In this document: one piece after another, positions 39,982 through 52,154 of the stretch | How the letters are laid out: every line of letters starts with the position of its first letter | Position numbering within the stretch: the stretch's first letter is position 1 | NCBI GenBank assembly: GCA_904063045.1 | Contig: CAJFCJ010000007.1 | Span: 3,727,404-3,791,403, forward strand | DNA from: Dimorphilus gyrociliatus | Taxonomy: Eukaryota; Annelida; Polychaeta; Dinophilidae | Direction: 5' to 3' | DNA length: 64,000 nucleotides | Notes under the pieces: model-generated | Databases searched by the model: none | What the model was told of the DNA's origin: nothing | The model's input: only the letters and a program-made list of their open reading frames with translations | Program-made: the position numbers and the translations under genes

Positions 39982-42900
39982 TTCTTGTCGATTTCCCATT
40001 CAATCGACAAGCCCGGTTAAGATATATTTGAGACTTTTGGAAGTGCTTTCCGACGTAGTTGATCTGAATGCATCGTTTATTCGCCTTAAATATTTTCAGT
40101 TGAACGGACTATATTTCCGCTTAGGCTGATGAGATTTATATAAAAACCTATAGAGGGCGTGATAATTAGGCCTATCTATAAAAAAAAAGTTTTTCTCTTT
40201 ACCAACAAAACATTTTATACTTTGTATGTTCTATTGAGTTTTTGATAAACTGTACATGTTTATAGGCCCAATAAATCGATTTTCATTCATACTTACTTTC
40301 TTAAAAGCTCATTACTAACAAGTAGTATATATGTATATTATATAATGTATACAAATTTACTTAATTAACTAACAATTATCACAATTCAATTGAAATAGAA
40401 GAACGTATTAAGTTATTGTTTGTATATATAAAGTTTACATTATTCTACATTTAAGACAATTAATAGAAATAGCGTATATGATATTACTAGAAAGTTGAGA
40501 CTTGTTGAATCACTTATTTTTTATCTATTTAATTTAATATATAAATGGCTACCTTTACTAGACTTTTGCTTTTGTTTGTTTGTATAGATTGGAAGAATTT
40601 AGGTTAAAGCTTACAAAAAAAATAAAAATAGTTATTTAATTATTTGTAGACGTCATGGTTGATCACAGCAATGTTATTTGATGTATGGAGCGTTCTTTCC
40701 CAAAATAAATTACGTATAATCTATTAAATAAAACCAATTTTTTTAAACTATTTTTGGACCTGTTTCCCAAATAAATAGCAATTATCCATTAATTTTATCT
40801 TTTATCTTATTTTCAAAATTTAATATAACTTTTCATTGCTCATTTGACAAACTGACATTTTAATTAACGCTATTTTTCAATAATAGTTCAAATAAAGTGA
40901 AAAGGTCAAGTTTTCAGAAAAGATTTAGATGCTTTTTAAAGTAATATTTTATAAGAAAAAGGAGGCAAAGAAAACAAAATCATTGCTTGCAATTCCTCTC
41001 GTTTAATTTTAATATTAAAGCAGTTTTACTTTGATTTTCACCTTCTTTTAATAAATAGGGAATTAATTAACTCTATGCACATTTTATAGTTATACTCATC
41101 CCTCTTGCAATCTACCGCCCCCTTTCTCTCTCTTCCTAGCTGCCTTTCTCTTTATCCTCTGTGTACATAAATATTAGTCAATGGTTCGTTTTAGAATACA
41201 AAAGTTTCACCTTCTGTCACAATTTTTGACAAAAAATATCTTGCTGTGACGTAGCAAATTGAATAATTACTCCCTGTTTTGTACCATCATAGATACTGTC
41301 CCACTCCTGAATTCTCAAAAACTTTTCATTCAAATATCACAAGTGAGTGAAATTTTTAATGATAATTAACTCATAAATTCACTTTCTATTTATGATGATA
41401 ATATATGCCTACAGTGTACTGTTTTAAAATTGCAGCAAAACTGTTAAAACTTTTAGACTGACCCTTATATAATATATACGGTATATTCTATCCATATTAA
41501 ATTCAGTCCTTTTTATAAATGTATAATTAGAAATCTCTCAAGTTTGTCCACCCACATTTCACTTTCATAATATAATATCAAACGAATAGGAAATTGAGTT
41601 GGGGATAAAATATCGAAAATTATAATACTTTAATCATTATTGAAAAGTAAAAGAAGGTGTTTAATTTTACAAATTTTATCGTTTATGTGTTATCACATTT
41701 TTTTCTTAACAAAAAACACATAGCAAGTACTTTACAGATAAAGGAAATATTTGATGAATAATTATTTCTTAAAGAAAAGTATAAAATGATTACTACCTTC
41801 TAGATAGATATGTATGGAATTCTAACCTTTGTAATACATGAAATATCATAATAGCATATTAGCTTTAATGCATTATATATGCTAATATTTATCTATATAT
41901 CGAAAATCTTATTTTCAATTATCATAACAGAATGGGTGTATTTTAAATATATCTCTTATCGTAAACTGACTATAATCTTTATATAATTATTAACTATACA
42001 AGTTATAGCCGAACTTGAACATTTCAATACTAAATAAATACGCAAAGTTATTTTCGTATAAATTCCATTTCTCGTGTTATTATTTCGTGAAATAATTTTA
42101 CTTAAATAGTGAAAAAAATCGATTACTTGTGACTAATGAAATATAAACATTAGAAATAATTAATTATATATGGGCAATCTTAAATAAATATATAAGTAAA
42201 TAAAAAAAGATCCTTTATTTAATTAATGAAAGGAAAGAGAAAAAACGTTTTTCACTAAACATTGAAAGTTAAGCTATTGTGTTATATTGAAAATGTAGAT
42301 AAATGAATATATATTTTATAGGAATAAAATAATAATTTTCCGACGATAAAGCTTCGTATTGGAAATTGAACGTTTCGTAAAAAGATCATTACGTGCAGAA
42401 CTTTAGTTCCATTTCCAAAATTTCTGCTGGAATATCCCAATAGAACTTATAAGGTAAAAAGTGACTAATTTGCGTCATAGAGCTATTTATTACAATATCA
42501 TAAAGAAAATGTACTATATAATAGTTAACTATGAGGTTATCGACCAATTTGGAATATTTTTTAGTATTTATTTGTCGTTGTTACGAATATATGAATTATC
42601 AATGACCTATATGTAGCGTTTTTCAAGCAAACTAGACGTTGAACATAATATATGTTTAACTAAGTATTCAGTTTTAGCATAAGTATCTAATAATCGTTAT
42701 TGGTCTTGAAAAATGACAGAATATTACATTAATATTTTTCATTCACTGTTGTAAAACTTAGAACATGTGCTGCCGTTAATTTCCCCAATGACTAACTATC
42801 AAGATCAATTTAAAAAGTTTTATAGTAAATAACACCTAAATAAAAATTTAATAGGAAAAAATTGACAGTTGAGTGTGTTTATTTAATCTTATTTTATTGT

Positions 42901-43124
42901 TTTTTATTCGTAGGATATTCTGTGATTTTATCTTTAACGAAAATGAAAGAACACAACACTTTTTTTTTGGAAGATTTTCAACTAATTTTTCTCTGAATTC
43001 ATTAGAGAGTTTACTGTACATAATAATATGATATTCTATCATTCACTTAGCTTGTTTTATCATTATCTTGATAGGATTAACAAAACACTTTGCCTTTGTT
43101 TTATCAACAGGGTAAAGCAGGGAA

Positions 43125-45103
43125 ATGAAAGGTTTCAACGATGCTATTCATGGATACATCAATATAGATCCTTTGTTGATTCGAGTTATAGATACTAGGC
43201 AATTTCAAAGATTACGTCATATTAAACAATTAGGAGCGTGCTATTGGGTTTATCCAACCGCTTGTCATAATCGCTTTGAGCATAGTATTGGAACTTGCCA
43301 TCTCGCCCAATTACTGATTCAATCTCTACGGGAAAAATTGCATGCTGATAGTCATTTGGGCGTTGAGATTAGTGACAAGGATGCGTTTTGCGTGTCATTG
43401 GCTGCTCTTTGCCATGATTTAGGTCATGGACCATTCTCTCACATGTTTGATGGTCGGTTCCTCTCTAAATATCCAGAGTATGCGCGGCGACACGAAGAGA
43501 TGAGTGTTGAAATGCTTAAACATTTGGTTGAAAAAAACGATTTAATGAAGATCTTCAAACAAAGATTTCCAGATTTTGACGATAACGATTTAATATTTGT
43601 CAGCGAAATGATTCGAGGACCTGACGAAACGGGTGAATATAAAGGAAGAACAGACAAAAAGAAAAGGTTATTCTATTCTAATACAGCCAATCACTTTATA
43701 ACTAAATATAATATTTTACAGATTTTTGTACGATATCGTCTCTAATAAACATAGTGGCGTCGATGTAGATAAATTCGATTATATTGCCCGCGATTCCTTC
43801 TATCTAGGAATCGATTCCAGCTTTGACCATACAAGATTTATTCAATACGCAAAAGTTGTTAAGGTTCAAAATGAAAATGAATCCGAATCCTTTCAAATTT
43901 GTACGAGAGAGAAGGTAAAGTAACAGTTTGTTATTTTCTACCGTCCAAAAAAAAGCGAACTACATTTTCGGACAGGCTGCTCGCGATATGTACGCCCTTT
44001 TCTATTCAAGAGCTGAACTTTTCGAGCGAGCATATCATCATCAAACGAATAAAGTTATAGACATTATGTAAGTTTCAGCTTCATTTAGTTTTTTAATCAT
44101 TTAGTCTGATCGTGTAGTTCGTTTCAATAATCCTTTTGAAGATTGCTAATAATACAACTCTTTATTTTTCTAAATGCGAATTTTTTGGTAAGTCTTTGGT
44201 CATTGATTTTCAGGAAGTCGAAGTAATGTATGATCTGTTTCATATGCGTGCTGTATTGTATCAGAGAGCTTATTGTCATAAAACAAAGATGATTATTGAA
44301 CACAGGTAGGTGAAAAGCATAAGACATAGGAAAAATAGATAATTTCCTACGTTTGCTTGTTTAACGCTTTTTGAAAATTAAAGATTACGCCATAAACAAA
44401 AATTTTTCATTGAATAACGATTTAACTGACTGATAGAGCATTTCTTACTTGCTAATCTATTTATTGTTTTATAACTGAGTAAATTTGAATTACATTACTA
44501 ATATTAAATTTCTTGAATTTTTAAAGGTTAAGTGAAGTGCTAGATCTCTCTGTAAAGCATTTGAAGTTTCGCAAACAATCTGACCTTGAAAAGACATACA
44601 ACATACTAGAAGCCACGAACGATATAGAAGTTTTTGAACAATTAACTGATAATATATTTGATCGTATAAAATATTATGATGATCCTAATAATTCCGATAT
44701 GAACCGGGCTAAGGAATTACTGATGAGAATTGATGAAAGAAAACTATTTAAATTCGTAGCAGAGATCAGGGGTGATTTAGCAGATAAACAATCTCTATTG
44801 GATGACATCATGTCTCGTTCGAGTATAAAGATTGACAAAAAGAAAATAATAATAGATAGAATGAAAATTGACTACGGAAAAGGACAAGAAAATCCTATAA
44901 ATTTTTTATATTTTTATAAAAAATCCTGCCCAGATAGAGGAGTGAGAATGTACCGCGAAGATATTAGTAATTTGCTGCCAGTATCTTATTGTGATAGAAA
45001 ACTAAGAATATATTACGAGGACGATGACAAGGCCATTATTGACGAATTGTCAGCAATAATTGACGATTTTAAACGTAATGGGTTACCTACATCTTTGTCC
45101 TGA
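43125..45103 (+). CDS. SAMHD1: SAMHD1-like dNTP triphosphohydrolase A (no SAM domain), with two alternative exons
   Basis: HD-domain enzyme expected to cleave dNTPs to nucleoside and triphosphate. Exons: 43125-43666, 43722-43914, then either 43976-44067 or 44214-44305, then 44527-45103; about 467 aa. The metal-binding residues are present: HNRFEH, CHDLGHG and GVDVDKFDY (equivalent to human H167, H206/D207, D311). Allosteric-site residues recalled from human SAMHD1 are also kept, e.g. the IDTRQFQRLR stretch, R333 in FDHTRF, and R451/K455 in ERKLFKF. It begins directly at MKGFNDAIHGYI, so the N-terminal SAM domain and nuclear signal of vertebrate SAMHD1 are absent; an upstream exon cannot be excluded, since an acceptor-like sequence precedes the ATG. 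Including both alternative exons would break the frame. It lies 400 bp upstream of its paralog, same strand. Confidence 0.93.
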
Positions 45104-45505
45104 GATATATGCAAAAAGAAACTTGTCTTTCGAAACTAACATCTCTCTATAAATTTATCTTTAAAATTTATTCATCTGCACAATTTTAATGTGCTTCAAC
45201 TTGAACACTTTGATAATTGAAAACAATCTATATATATATTTATACACTATATGATACTTTTTCTGGAAAAGGAACCTTTTATAAAACCCGAATTCTACAT
45301 ATCTGACTTCTACGAAACTCACTAAACAAAATCTGTTCCTCATTTTGTTATATTTATTGTATATTTAATCATCTTCTTTAAGTTTAAAATATATGCCTAA
45401 TAGGAAAAATGTGATAAGAAAAAATAGTACTAATATATTAAATGCGGCTATCTGTGTAGTTTAGTTTAATATTTAAACTTTTACGGTATTGATAACTTGA
45501 TAATT
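45104..45505 (+). other. Spacer between the two SAMHD1-like genes
   Basis: About 400 bp, AT-rich. It must hold the 3' UTR of gene A and the promoter of gene B; no further gene seen. Confidence 0.5.
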
Positions 45506-47141
45506 ATGGCATCGAGTTTTGACGCAATAGAAAGTAAGATCTTTAATGATCCAATTCATGGACATATGGGTTAGTAATATTTAATAGACTATACAATATT
45601 TATTATTTATACTTTTTCTTTTCTCTATTAAAAGATTTTGATCCTCTTCTAATAAAGGTTATTGATACACCTCAATTTCAACGTTTGCGACATATTAAGC
45701 AGTTAGGAAATTGTTACTGGGTCTATCCATCCGCTAATCACAATAGGTTCGAACATTCTCTAGGAACGTGCTATTTAGCGTCTAAGCTGGTTCAATCCCT
45801 TAAGAACGGATTAGACAATGATTTAGAGATTGAGATAACGGAAAAAGATATATTTCTCGTCTCTTTAGCCGCACTTTGCCATGATTTGGGGCATGGACCG
45901 TTATCGCACGCTTTTGATGGTATTTTCCTGGAAAAATTGGAACTAAAAAAGAAGCATGAAGATTTATCAGTTGAGATGCTCGATCGTCTTCTTAAGGAGA
46001 ATGACTTAATACCGAAATTCAAAGAGCGCTTCAACGATTTTGACGACGAAGTTGATATAGAATTTGTAAGAGAACAGATAAGAGGTCCAAAAGAAAATGA
46101 TGTTTTAATAGGATTAAAAGATAATAAAAAAAGGTAGTATCACTTGGTGAAATCCCAATATAGTAAGAACTAGTCTATTCTGACTATAGATTCCTTTACG
46201 ATATCGTGTCGAACAAAGAAAGTGGAGTGGACGTCGATAAATTTGATTATATCGCAAGAGATTGCCATCATTTAGGAATTAAATCAACTTTTGATCATTC
46301 CCGTTATATTAAACTGGCTAAGATCATTAAGTCTGGTGATTCTTATAAAATATGTATCAGAGAAAAGGTATAAATAGAGAAAAATCCTTAGAAATTGATA
46401 AATTCTTCACAGTTTTATTGATTATTTTTTCAAGGAAGCGAGAAATATTTACGAACTTTTTCATATGAGATTAGTTCTACACGACAGGGCGTATCAGCAT
46501 AAAACATGCAAAGCTATTGAATTAATGTGAGTATTTATATTCTATTGCAAAAGAAAAAAAACACACAACAAAACAATTAATTAATAAATAAGTACTACCA
46601 TTCACTATCCAATAGGATGATGGATGCTCTATACTCGGCCAAGGACCATATTAAGGTTATCACAAGTAATAAGGAATTAAAACTTGAGGAAACAGTTAAC
46701 AATGCCGAGGCCTTTGAACAATTAACCGACAACACCATTTTTGGTTTACGTTATACGACTGATCCTAATTTGAAAGAATGTCGAGAACTGCTGGAGAGAA
46801 TTGACCAAAGGAAAATCTATCGTTGTATGTACCAAGGAGATATTTCGTTGAAAGAAAATGTTGATATGATACTAGAAGATTACAAAGATAAAATCATCAT
46901 CGCACCAGTGAACTTAAACTATGGAATGAAGAATTTAAATCCGGTTGATCATTGTTGGTTTTATGAAAAGTCAAATACCAAGGAATGCTTCACTATAAAG
47001 AAGGAAGAGGTTAGTCAATTTCTACCTCAAAAATTCTCGGAAAAGCGTATTAGAATTTACTATAAAGGGGTTGACAAGGAAGAGTATGAGGAGATAAAGA
47101 AGAAATTAATTGAGGAACTAAACAAGCAGCATACTAATTAG
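45506..47141 (+). CDS. SAMHD1: SAMHD1-like dNTP triphosphohydrolase B (no SAM domain), 5 exons
   Basis: Exons 45506-45569, 45635-46133, 46190-46367, 46435-46526, 46616-47141; about 452 aa. It starts MASSFDAIESKIFNDPIHGHM, so the HD core begins almost at once and no SAM domain is encoded. HNRFEH, CHDLGHG and GVDVDKFDY are intact. The 92-nt exon 4 encodes FHMRLVLHDRAYQHK, which keeps the His, Arg, Tyr, His and Lys aligned with human 370, 372, 374, 376 and 377. It is thus closer to the vertebrate form than either alternative exon of gene A. The residue aligned with human K455 is Arg (QRKIYR). One more intron than gene A, in the first codons; other introns are at the same places, supporting tandem duplication. 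Expected to act as a dNTP-regulated oligomer; whether A and B co-assemble is unknown. Confidence 0.93.
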
Positions 47142-47187
47142 ACATAGTAACACTTTCTTTATTCATGTATAAATAGTAATACACTAA

Positions 47188-47193
47188 AATAAA
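47188..47193 (+). terminator. Poly(A) signal AATAAA of SAMHD1-like gene B
   Basis: Hexamer 47 nt after the stop codon at 47141, within A-rich sequence, just before the convergent Ig-receptor gene. Confidence 0.55.
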
Positions 47194-47343
47194 AACAAAA
47201 AAAACGCTATAGGAAGAAGTGTGGTCTGTACATTCAATGAAACTACTAGGGAACACATTTGAGATCGTTTTACATTATCAATGCTTTATCTTCTTCTTTT
47301 TCTTCTTCTTCAATTACTTCTTTTCCTTCTCCTTTCTCAATAC

Positions 47344-50280
47344 TTAAACAAACGATTCACGCGGTATTTTAACGATGGCACCAACTTCTGGTGAACGTCG
47401 TAAAATTTTGCTATAAAAAGCATTTATAGGCGTTTCCAAAGGTTGTTGGCTAAAATTGTTTGTCATCGACATGTAAACATCGTCGAGAGTTGCAGGCTGA
47501 TTATTATTGACTCGGCTATGCTGAAGAGTTTGATAAATGGCTGTATCAGAAGTTGTTGGTAATGTATCGTTTATGACGTCATATTGAGAGCTTGCCGATT
47601 CGCTGACGTCCGAACGTAATCTGTATTGACCGCAACTTGAGCAGCGACCCGAAATACCGTAGATAGGATTTGGTAACGGAGCGTGTAAATGGCAAACTGG
47701 CGTAAAAGCGCTTTTGGAGGACGAAGATGAGTTGATCCTCGATCGAGGAACGGGAGGGAGGGCTCTACTAGACGTGCTTGTTAAGCTCGTACCTCTTTGC
47801 AGGGAATTTTTTCTTATTACTGTAATATGACAATAGAAAAACAAACATTGATAATAATCGTTAATGATTGCTTATTCTTATCCAATTTACTTACGTCTAA
47901 CGTTTGTTACAGAATTATTTTCGCTATCTTCTCCACTGCAAGTTGTACAAACAGTATTGCAGTTGGAAGCGTCTCCATTACTACTGCTCTCATTGTATTG
48001 CAATTCTGAAAAAGCAGAACATAGGACGGTTATTATTAAGTAGGAGAAAAGTTTCAAGTTCAAGGTCAACTAACTTTTTAACTGCCATTTTTTCCATGAA
48101 AATATAATAACAAAAAACCCGGCAAGAGCGACAAAGAATACAACACATACACTAGTTACAATTACTGTTGTACTTGAATTTTCAGAATTCAATATCTTCT
48201 CTCCAATTTGACCGTCGGAATTGGAAGTTGTAGAGTCGGTAGATGGCGTTATCGATTCGGCGCAAAGGTCATCGGGAATGAACCATTGAATTTTTAAAAC
48301 TTGAGTATAAGTTGCGTTTGACGTTTGTATAAGACCTTGATAAAAACCATTATAAGAGACGTCATACGGGCAATTAACTATCCAGTTCAATTCTGATCGT
48401 CTCGCCATAGTTTGACCATATTCGTATTGTCCCGTCATATTGTAAGATTTAATTTGATAACGATCCTTATCAATTGTCGAGTCGCCCAACTTCCAAACAA
48501 CCGAAGTAACCAAAGAGATTCCCGTATAGGTAAAATACAATTGAAAATTATTACCCTGGCGGCGTACCGATTTAGAGGTTTCTAAAACTTTCGGCGGAGC
48601 TTTGATCATTAACAAACGACTATCCGAATCTTGAGAATTGCCGTTATTGTCTAAACAACGACAATAATAATATCCAGTATCTGTAACATCAATAGAAACA
48701 AACGAAAATGATCCAGTATCACTTAAATGGGACCAAGTTGAATTATTCCTCTTAATCAACATGAATTTCATAGAATTTTCTAAAAAATAAATTAAGGAAA
48801 AGGAAAAAGATATTAAGTAAATTTATTAATAATTAATTATAATAGAATATGTAAATATATACAAACCAGTTTTAACTGAGCAAATAAACTTGACTGCATT
48901 GTTTACAAATACTGTTTGACTTTCAATATTTAAGATAGGCTTTTCCAAGAGTAAGTCTGTCATTTAAATCGCCAAAGTTTTAAATTCTATATATTATATA
49001 TTGTATACTACTAATCTAATTGTATATCTATATATATATATATATATATATAGTACATATTCATTCATTTGCATGGTAATTAATGAATTAATTAATGAAT
49101 TAATTAATTCACATTACTATAATATTTTACTACTTTACTATTTTCACATTTGTTGGCCTATTAAAAAAAAAGAAATAAAAAAATCGGTGCAATTCCTTCA
49201 CTATTCGGTTTGGACAAATAGTTTTAAAGTTCGCAATTGGGCCTAAAGCGTATTTTTTTTCTCTCTCTCTTGTACACAAAACCCGATATGGATTTGTACA
49301 GAAATAGGAGTTAAGCTTAATAGACGTACACATATTCTATACTATATATATATATATATATATATATATTCATGATTGCGACATATCGTCAACTTACTTT
49401 TAATCTGGATTGTTTGTCTCTCCGACATCAGTCTTACGTTAAGAAATTCACTATACGCATTGGAAGCCATACAGTAATAAGTTGAATTATTATCATCCAT
49501 TTTCAATGGTTTAAACTGTAGAATTGAACTTTTAACACCAATTCTAATATCGTTTTTGTACCATTCAATATCAGCTATTGGATATCCAATATCTATTAAA
49601 CGGCAAATTAACATATACACTTTTCCAGTTTCCCACGGAAATTCTTCATTCGGTTTCATAGTCAATTGAGCAGGTAGTCTAGCCGGATTGGCAACAACAG
49701 TAAACTCTATTCTATTTCCAATACGGCAATGAAATGTTGTAGAATTTTTAAGAGAAACGTTCTCCTTAATTATTAATTTTACTCTTGTAATCGGATTACC
49801 AGCAGTTTGAAGTCTATAATTATCATTTACGTATAATTCTCCGCCGATACTTAACGTACTCTCTCCATCCCTAGTTTAATTTTTTTTTTAAAAAAAAAAA
49901 AAAGAAATCCTGAATTAATAAACAACACTAAAAATAAATAAATAGTAAAGAAAGAAAGCTTTAATATAAACATTTAAGATGAATATAAATAGATAATAAA
50001 GAGAAAAAAAAACGACGCTTTTTTTTTCTCTCTCTCTCCCTTCTTTTCAAGTTTACTTAAGTATTATCATATGCAAATACTACATAGTCTAGAGAAGATC
50101 TTAAGATACAAGAAAAAATTTATTCATTAATACATACTTCCTCCACATGATAATGCAAGGCGATGTTGTTGTACATTCGCACCAGCCAAGATCCAACTCT
50201 TTTTCTGGTATTTTTAATAAATCTTCAGCAGCAACTAGTCCAAAACAGATTAAAAGGATAATTTGCGAAAGAGTAGCCAT
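47344..50280 (-). CDS. Immunoglobulin-domain type I membrane receptor with tyrosine motifs in the tail
   Basis: Six exons (50280-50138, 49870-49398, 48956-48867, 48779-48075, 48005-47895, 47819-47344) give about 665 aa. A signal peptide (LSQIILLICFGLVAAEDL) is followed by about four Ig-like domains. The second and third have clear C..W..YYC patterns (LICRLIDIGYPIADIEWYKN ... STYYCMASN; FICSVKT ... TGYYYCRCLD). A transmembrane helix (TVIVTSVCVVFFVALAGFFV) and a cytoplasmic tail of about 200 aa follow. The tail contains SQYDVI, AIYQTL, VYMSMT and a proline segment (RALPPVPRSR) that could bind SH3 domains. Many N-x-S/T sites lie outside. It resembles cell-adhesion or immune-type Ig receptors, but I cannot assign an orthologue. 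Intron 3 of the extracellular part cuts between Ig strands, with consistent phases. Intron 49397-48957 holds AT and TTAATGAA repeats. Confidence 0.85.
49020..49112. repeat. (AT)n run and palindromic TTAATGAATTAA repeats in an Ig-receptor intron
   Basis: An AT run at about 49030-49052 is followed by tandem palindromic units of AATTAATGAATT type up to 49112. No coding role. Confidence 0.7.
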
Positions 50281-52122
50281 TCTCTTCTTTTGTCCATGTA
50301 TAATTTTTTCTCCTCTGTTAATAATATAAAATATTTCATTCAGCAAAGAAGAAATAGCCTTTCTATTCAATATTTTCTATATTTTCTATCTTATTTAGAG
50401 AGAACTAAGGCGCTGTTTAAGTATTACAGAAAAACAATCCACAAATTGTTGAAACAATTGAAAGCAGTTGTTTTAGAAATTGACCTCTTCGATGTATGAA
50501 GACTTTTAAAAAAAATCATAGGCCTACGATAAAAACAAGGGAGATTGACAGAGTGAGAGAGAGAGAGAGGACGAACAAAAACTTGTCGAAAGAGAAAAAG
50601 TATATTAGGTGTCTATCTATCGTTTCTCTAGTATTCTTCCTTCTTATATTTTAATGTAAATATAAACAATCGTCCACTCATTCTCCGTGTTTACGTCCTC
50701 TTTGGTAGGTTAAAGCCGTCGGTTATCTCTTCTCTCTCTCTCTCTCTCTCTCAATCTATCCATCTCTTTTTCTTCTTTGCCCAATTTTACTTCCTATCCA
50801 ATATTCCAGGGACTGTTTAGCTGCCTTCTTAATCGTATAAATCTTCTTAAAGCACTATTCGTTAATACTAAATCCCTATCCCTTCGTTATTAATCGCTTT
50901 GTGTTAAGTAGTGGGCAGTAGGCTTATTTATACAATGTCTTAAAGATCTCCTCCCCTTTTTATTTGATTTCTTTATATATATGGAATTATTTTAAAATAA
51001 CTTACCAGATTTTTACGGTCGTTTGTCTATGTTTTTTATGTAGATTTAATTAAAAGAATGAGAAATTAAGTAGAAAATACATATCCAATACGTTAGCGCC
51101 GGTACGAAGTTGGTGTTTGCCGAGCTTCCCTATTCTCAATAATAACACCAGAGGGACTTCAATACTGGTTTAAAACTCGTAAGCGACAATAGTCCTATTA
51201 AGCTATACGTCGTTCTCTAACGAAAACAGCTCAAAGCTTTAAACTAACCTAATGACTATGCATGCACGGCAGGTAAAAAACAGTCACCAGTATTTGAAGT
51301 TTTAATAATGGGTCGTAAAAGCTCATCGGTATTCAAATAGATAAGAACAAAGAGATAGAGCACCTTATTTATTGGAAAAGTATATGATGACGTAAAGTGA
51401 GAGGTGGAAGATTTTGGGAATTGAAAGAAAAAGGTGGGAAAGTGGGTGGAGGTATAAAAAAAAAAATAGCGAGATAATTGCGCTACTACAAAAACAAAAC
51501 TTTCCCCTATCATTTAAGTACTTAAATAGACGCTCCTAAAACCTAATGACGCTTTTATAACCAACCTCCTTATATAAAAATAGGAAAGATCAGTTATCCA
51601 GGCCCTTAGCTCTTTGAAGAAAAAACGAAGGCCTGTTTACACACGACAAGCGAAAGGTCGCGTATTAATCCATAAGTTTCTTTTAATTGCCATTTTATGG
51701 GTGTGATAAACGCCAATCCCCTTAAACCTAACCATTCCGTTGCTTTTCTTCTTCTCTATATGCAATATTCCCTAACGGCGGTGTTTTTTTTATTATTATT
51801 TCCTTCAACATTGGATTCTCGTATATGAAATAATAAAAGAAAAAACGGTCCGTTACGAATTGAATTGGGACAATAAAAAAAAAAAAATATCAAACAATAT
51901 TTCTAATTCTTCAGAAAGAGCAGATTAAAGTCGGTTCTTTTTTCTTCTTTCTTTATCCAACCTTTGTTGTTATTTATTGTTAATAATTACATATACTATT
52001 ATGTTTCTATTTTTTTATATATTTATATATATTGACTATTTTAGTATAAACATATTTCAATGTTTTATTTCCTTCTTTCTCTCTCTCTCTCTCTCTCTAT
52101 TTCTATTTTCCCTGTTTCCCCA

Positions 52123-52154
<32 letters not shown>

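Larger units (their letters stand above)
39234..43124. other. 3.9 kb intergenic region between CREB (-) and SAMHD1-like genes (+)
   Basis: The first 0.9 kb is relatively GC-rich, with CCAAT and CRE-like motifs (CREB promoter). From about 40,100 to 43,100 it is very AT-rich with no recognisable gene, RNA or mobile element. TAGGCCTA occurs at 40167-40174. Confidence 0.5.

Noticed and set aside
49020-49112. AT palindromes as a possible mobile-element end
   Set aside because: No terminal inverted repeats of useful length, no coding transposase, and no target duplication; simple intronic repeats explain it.
43125-50280. Possible antiviral island of SAMHD1 pair plus Ig receptor, with ankyrin-pseudokinase and CARD genes elsewhere
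   Set aside because: The genes are on different strands, spread over tens of kb and mixed with unrelated genes; proximity alone does not show a joint system.
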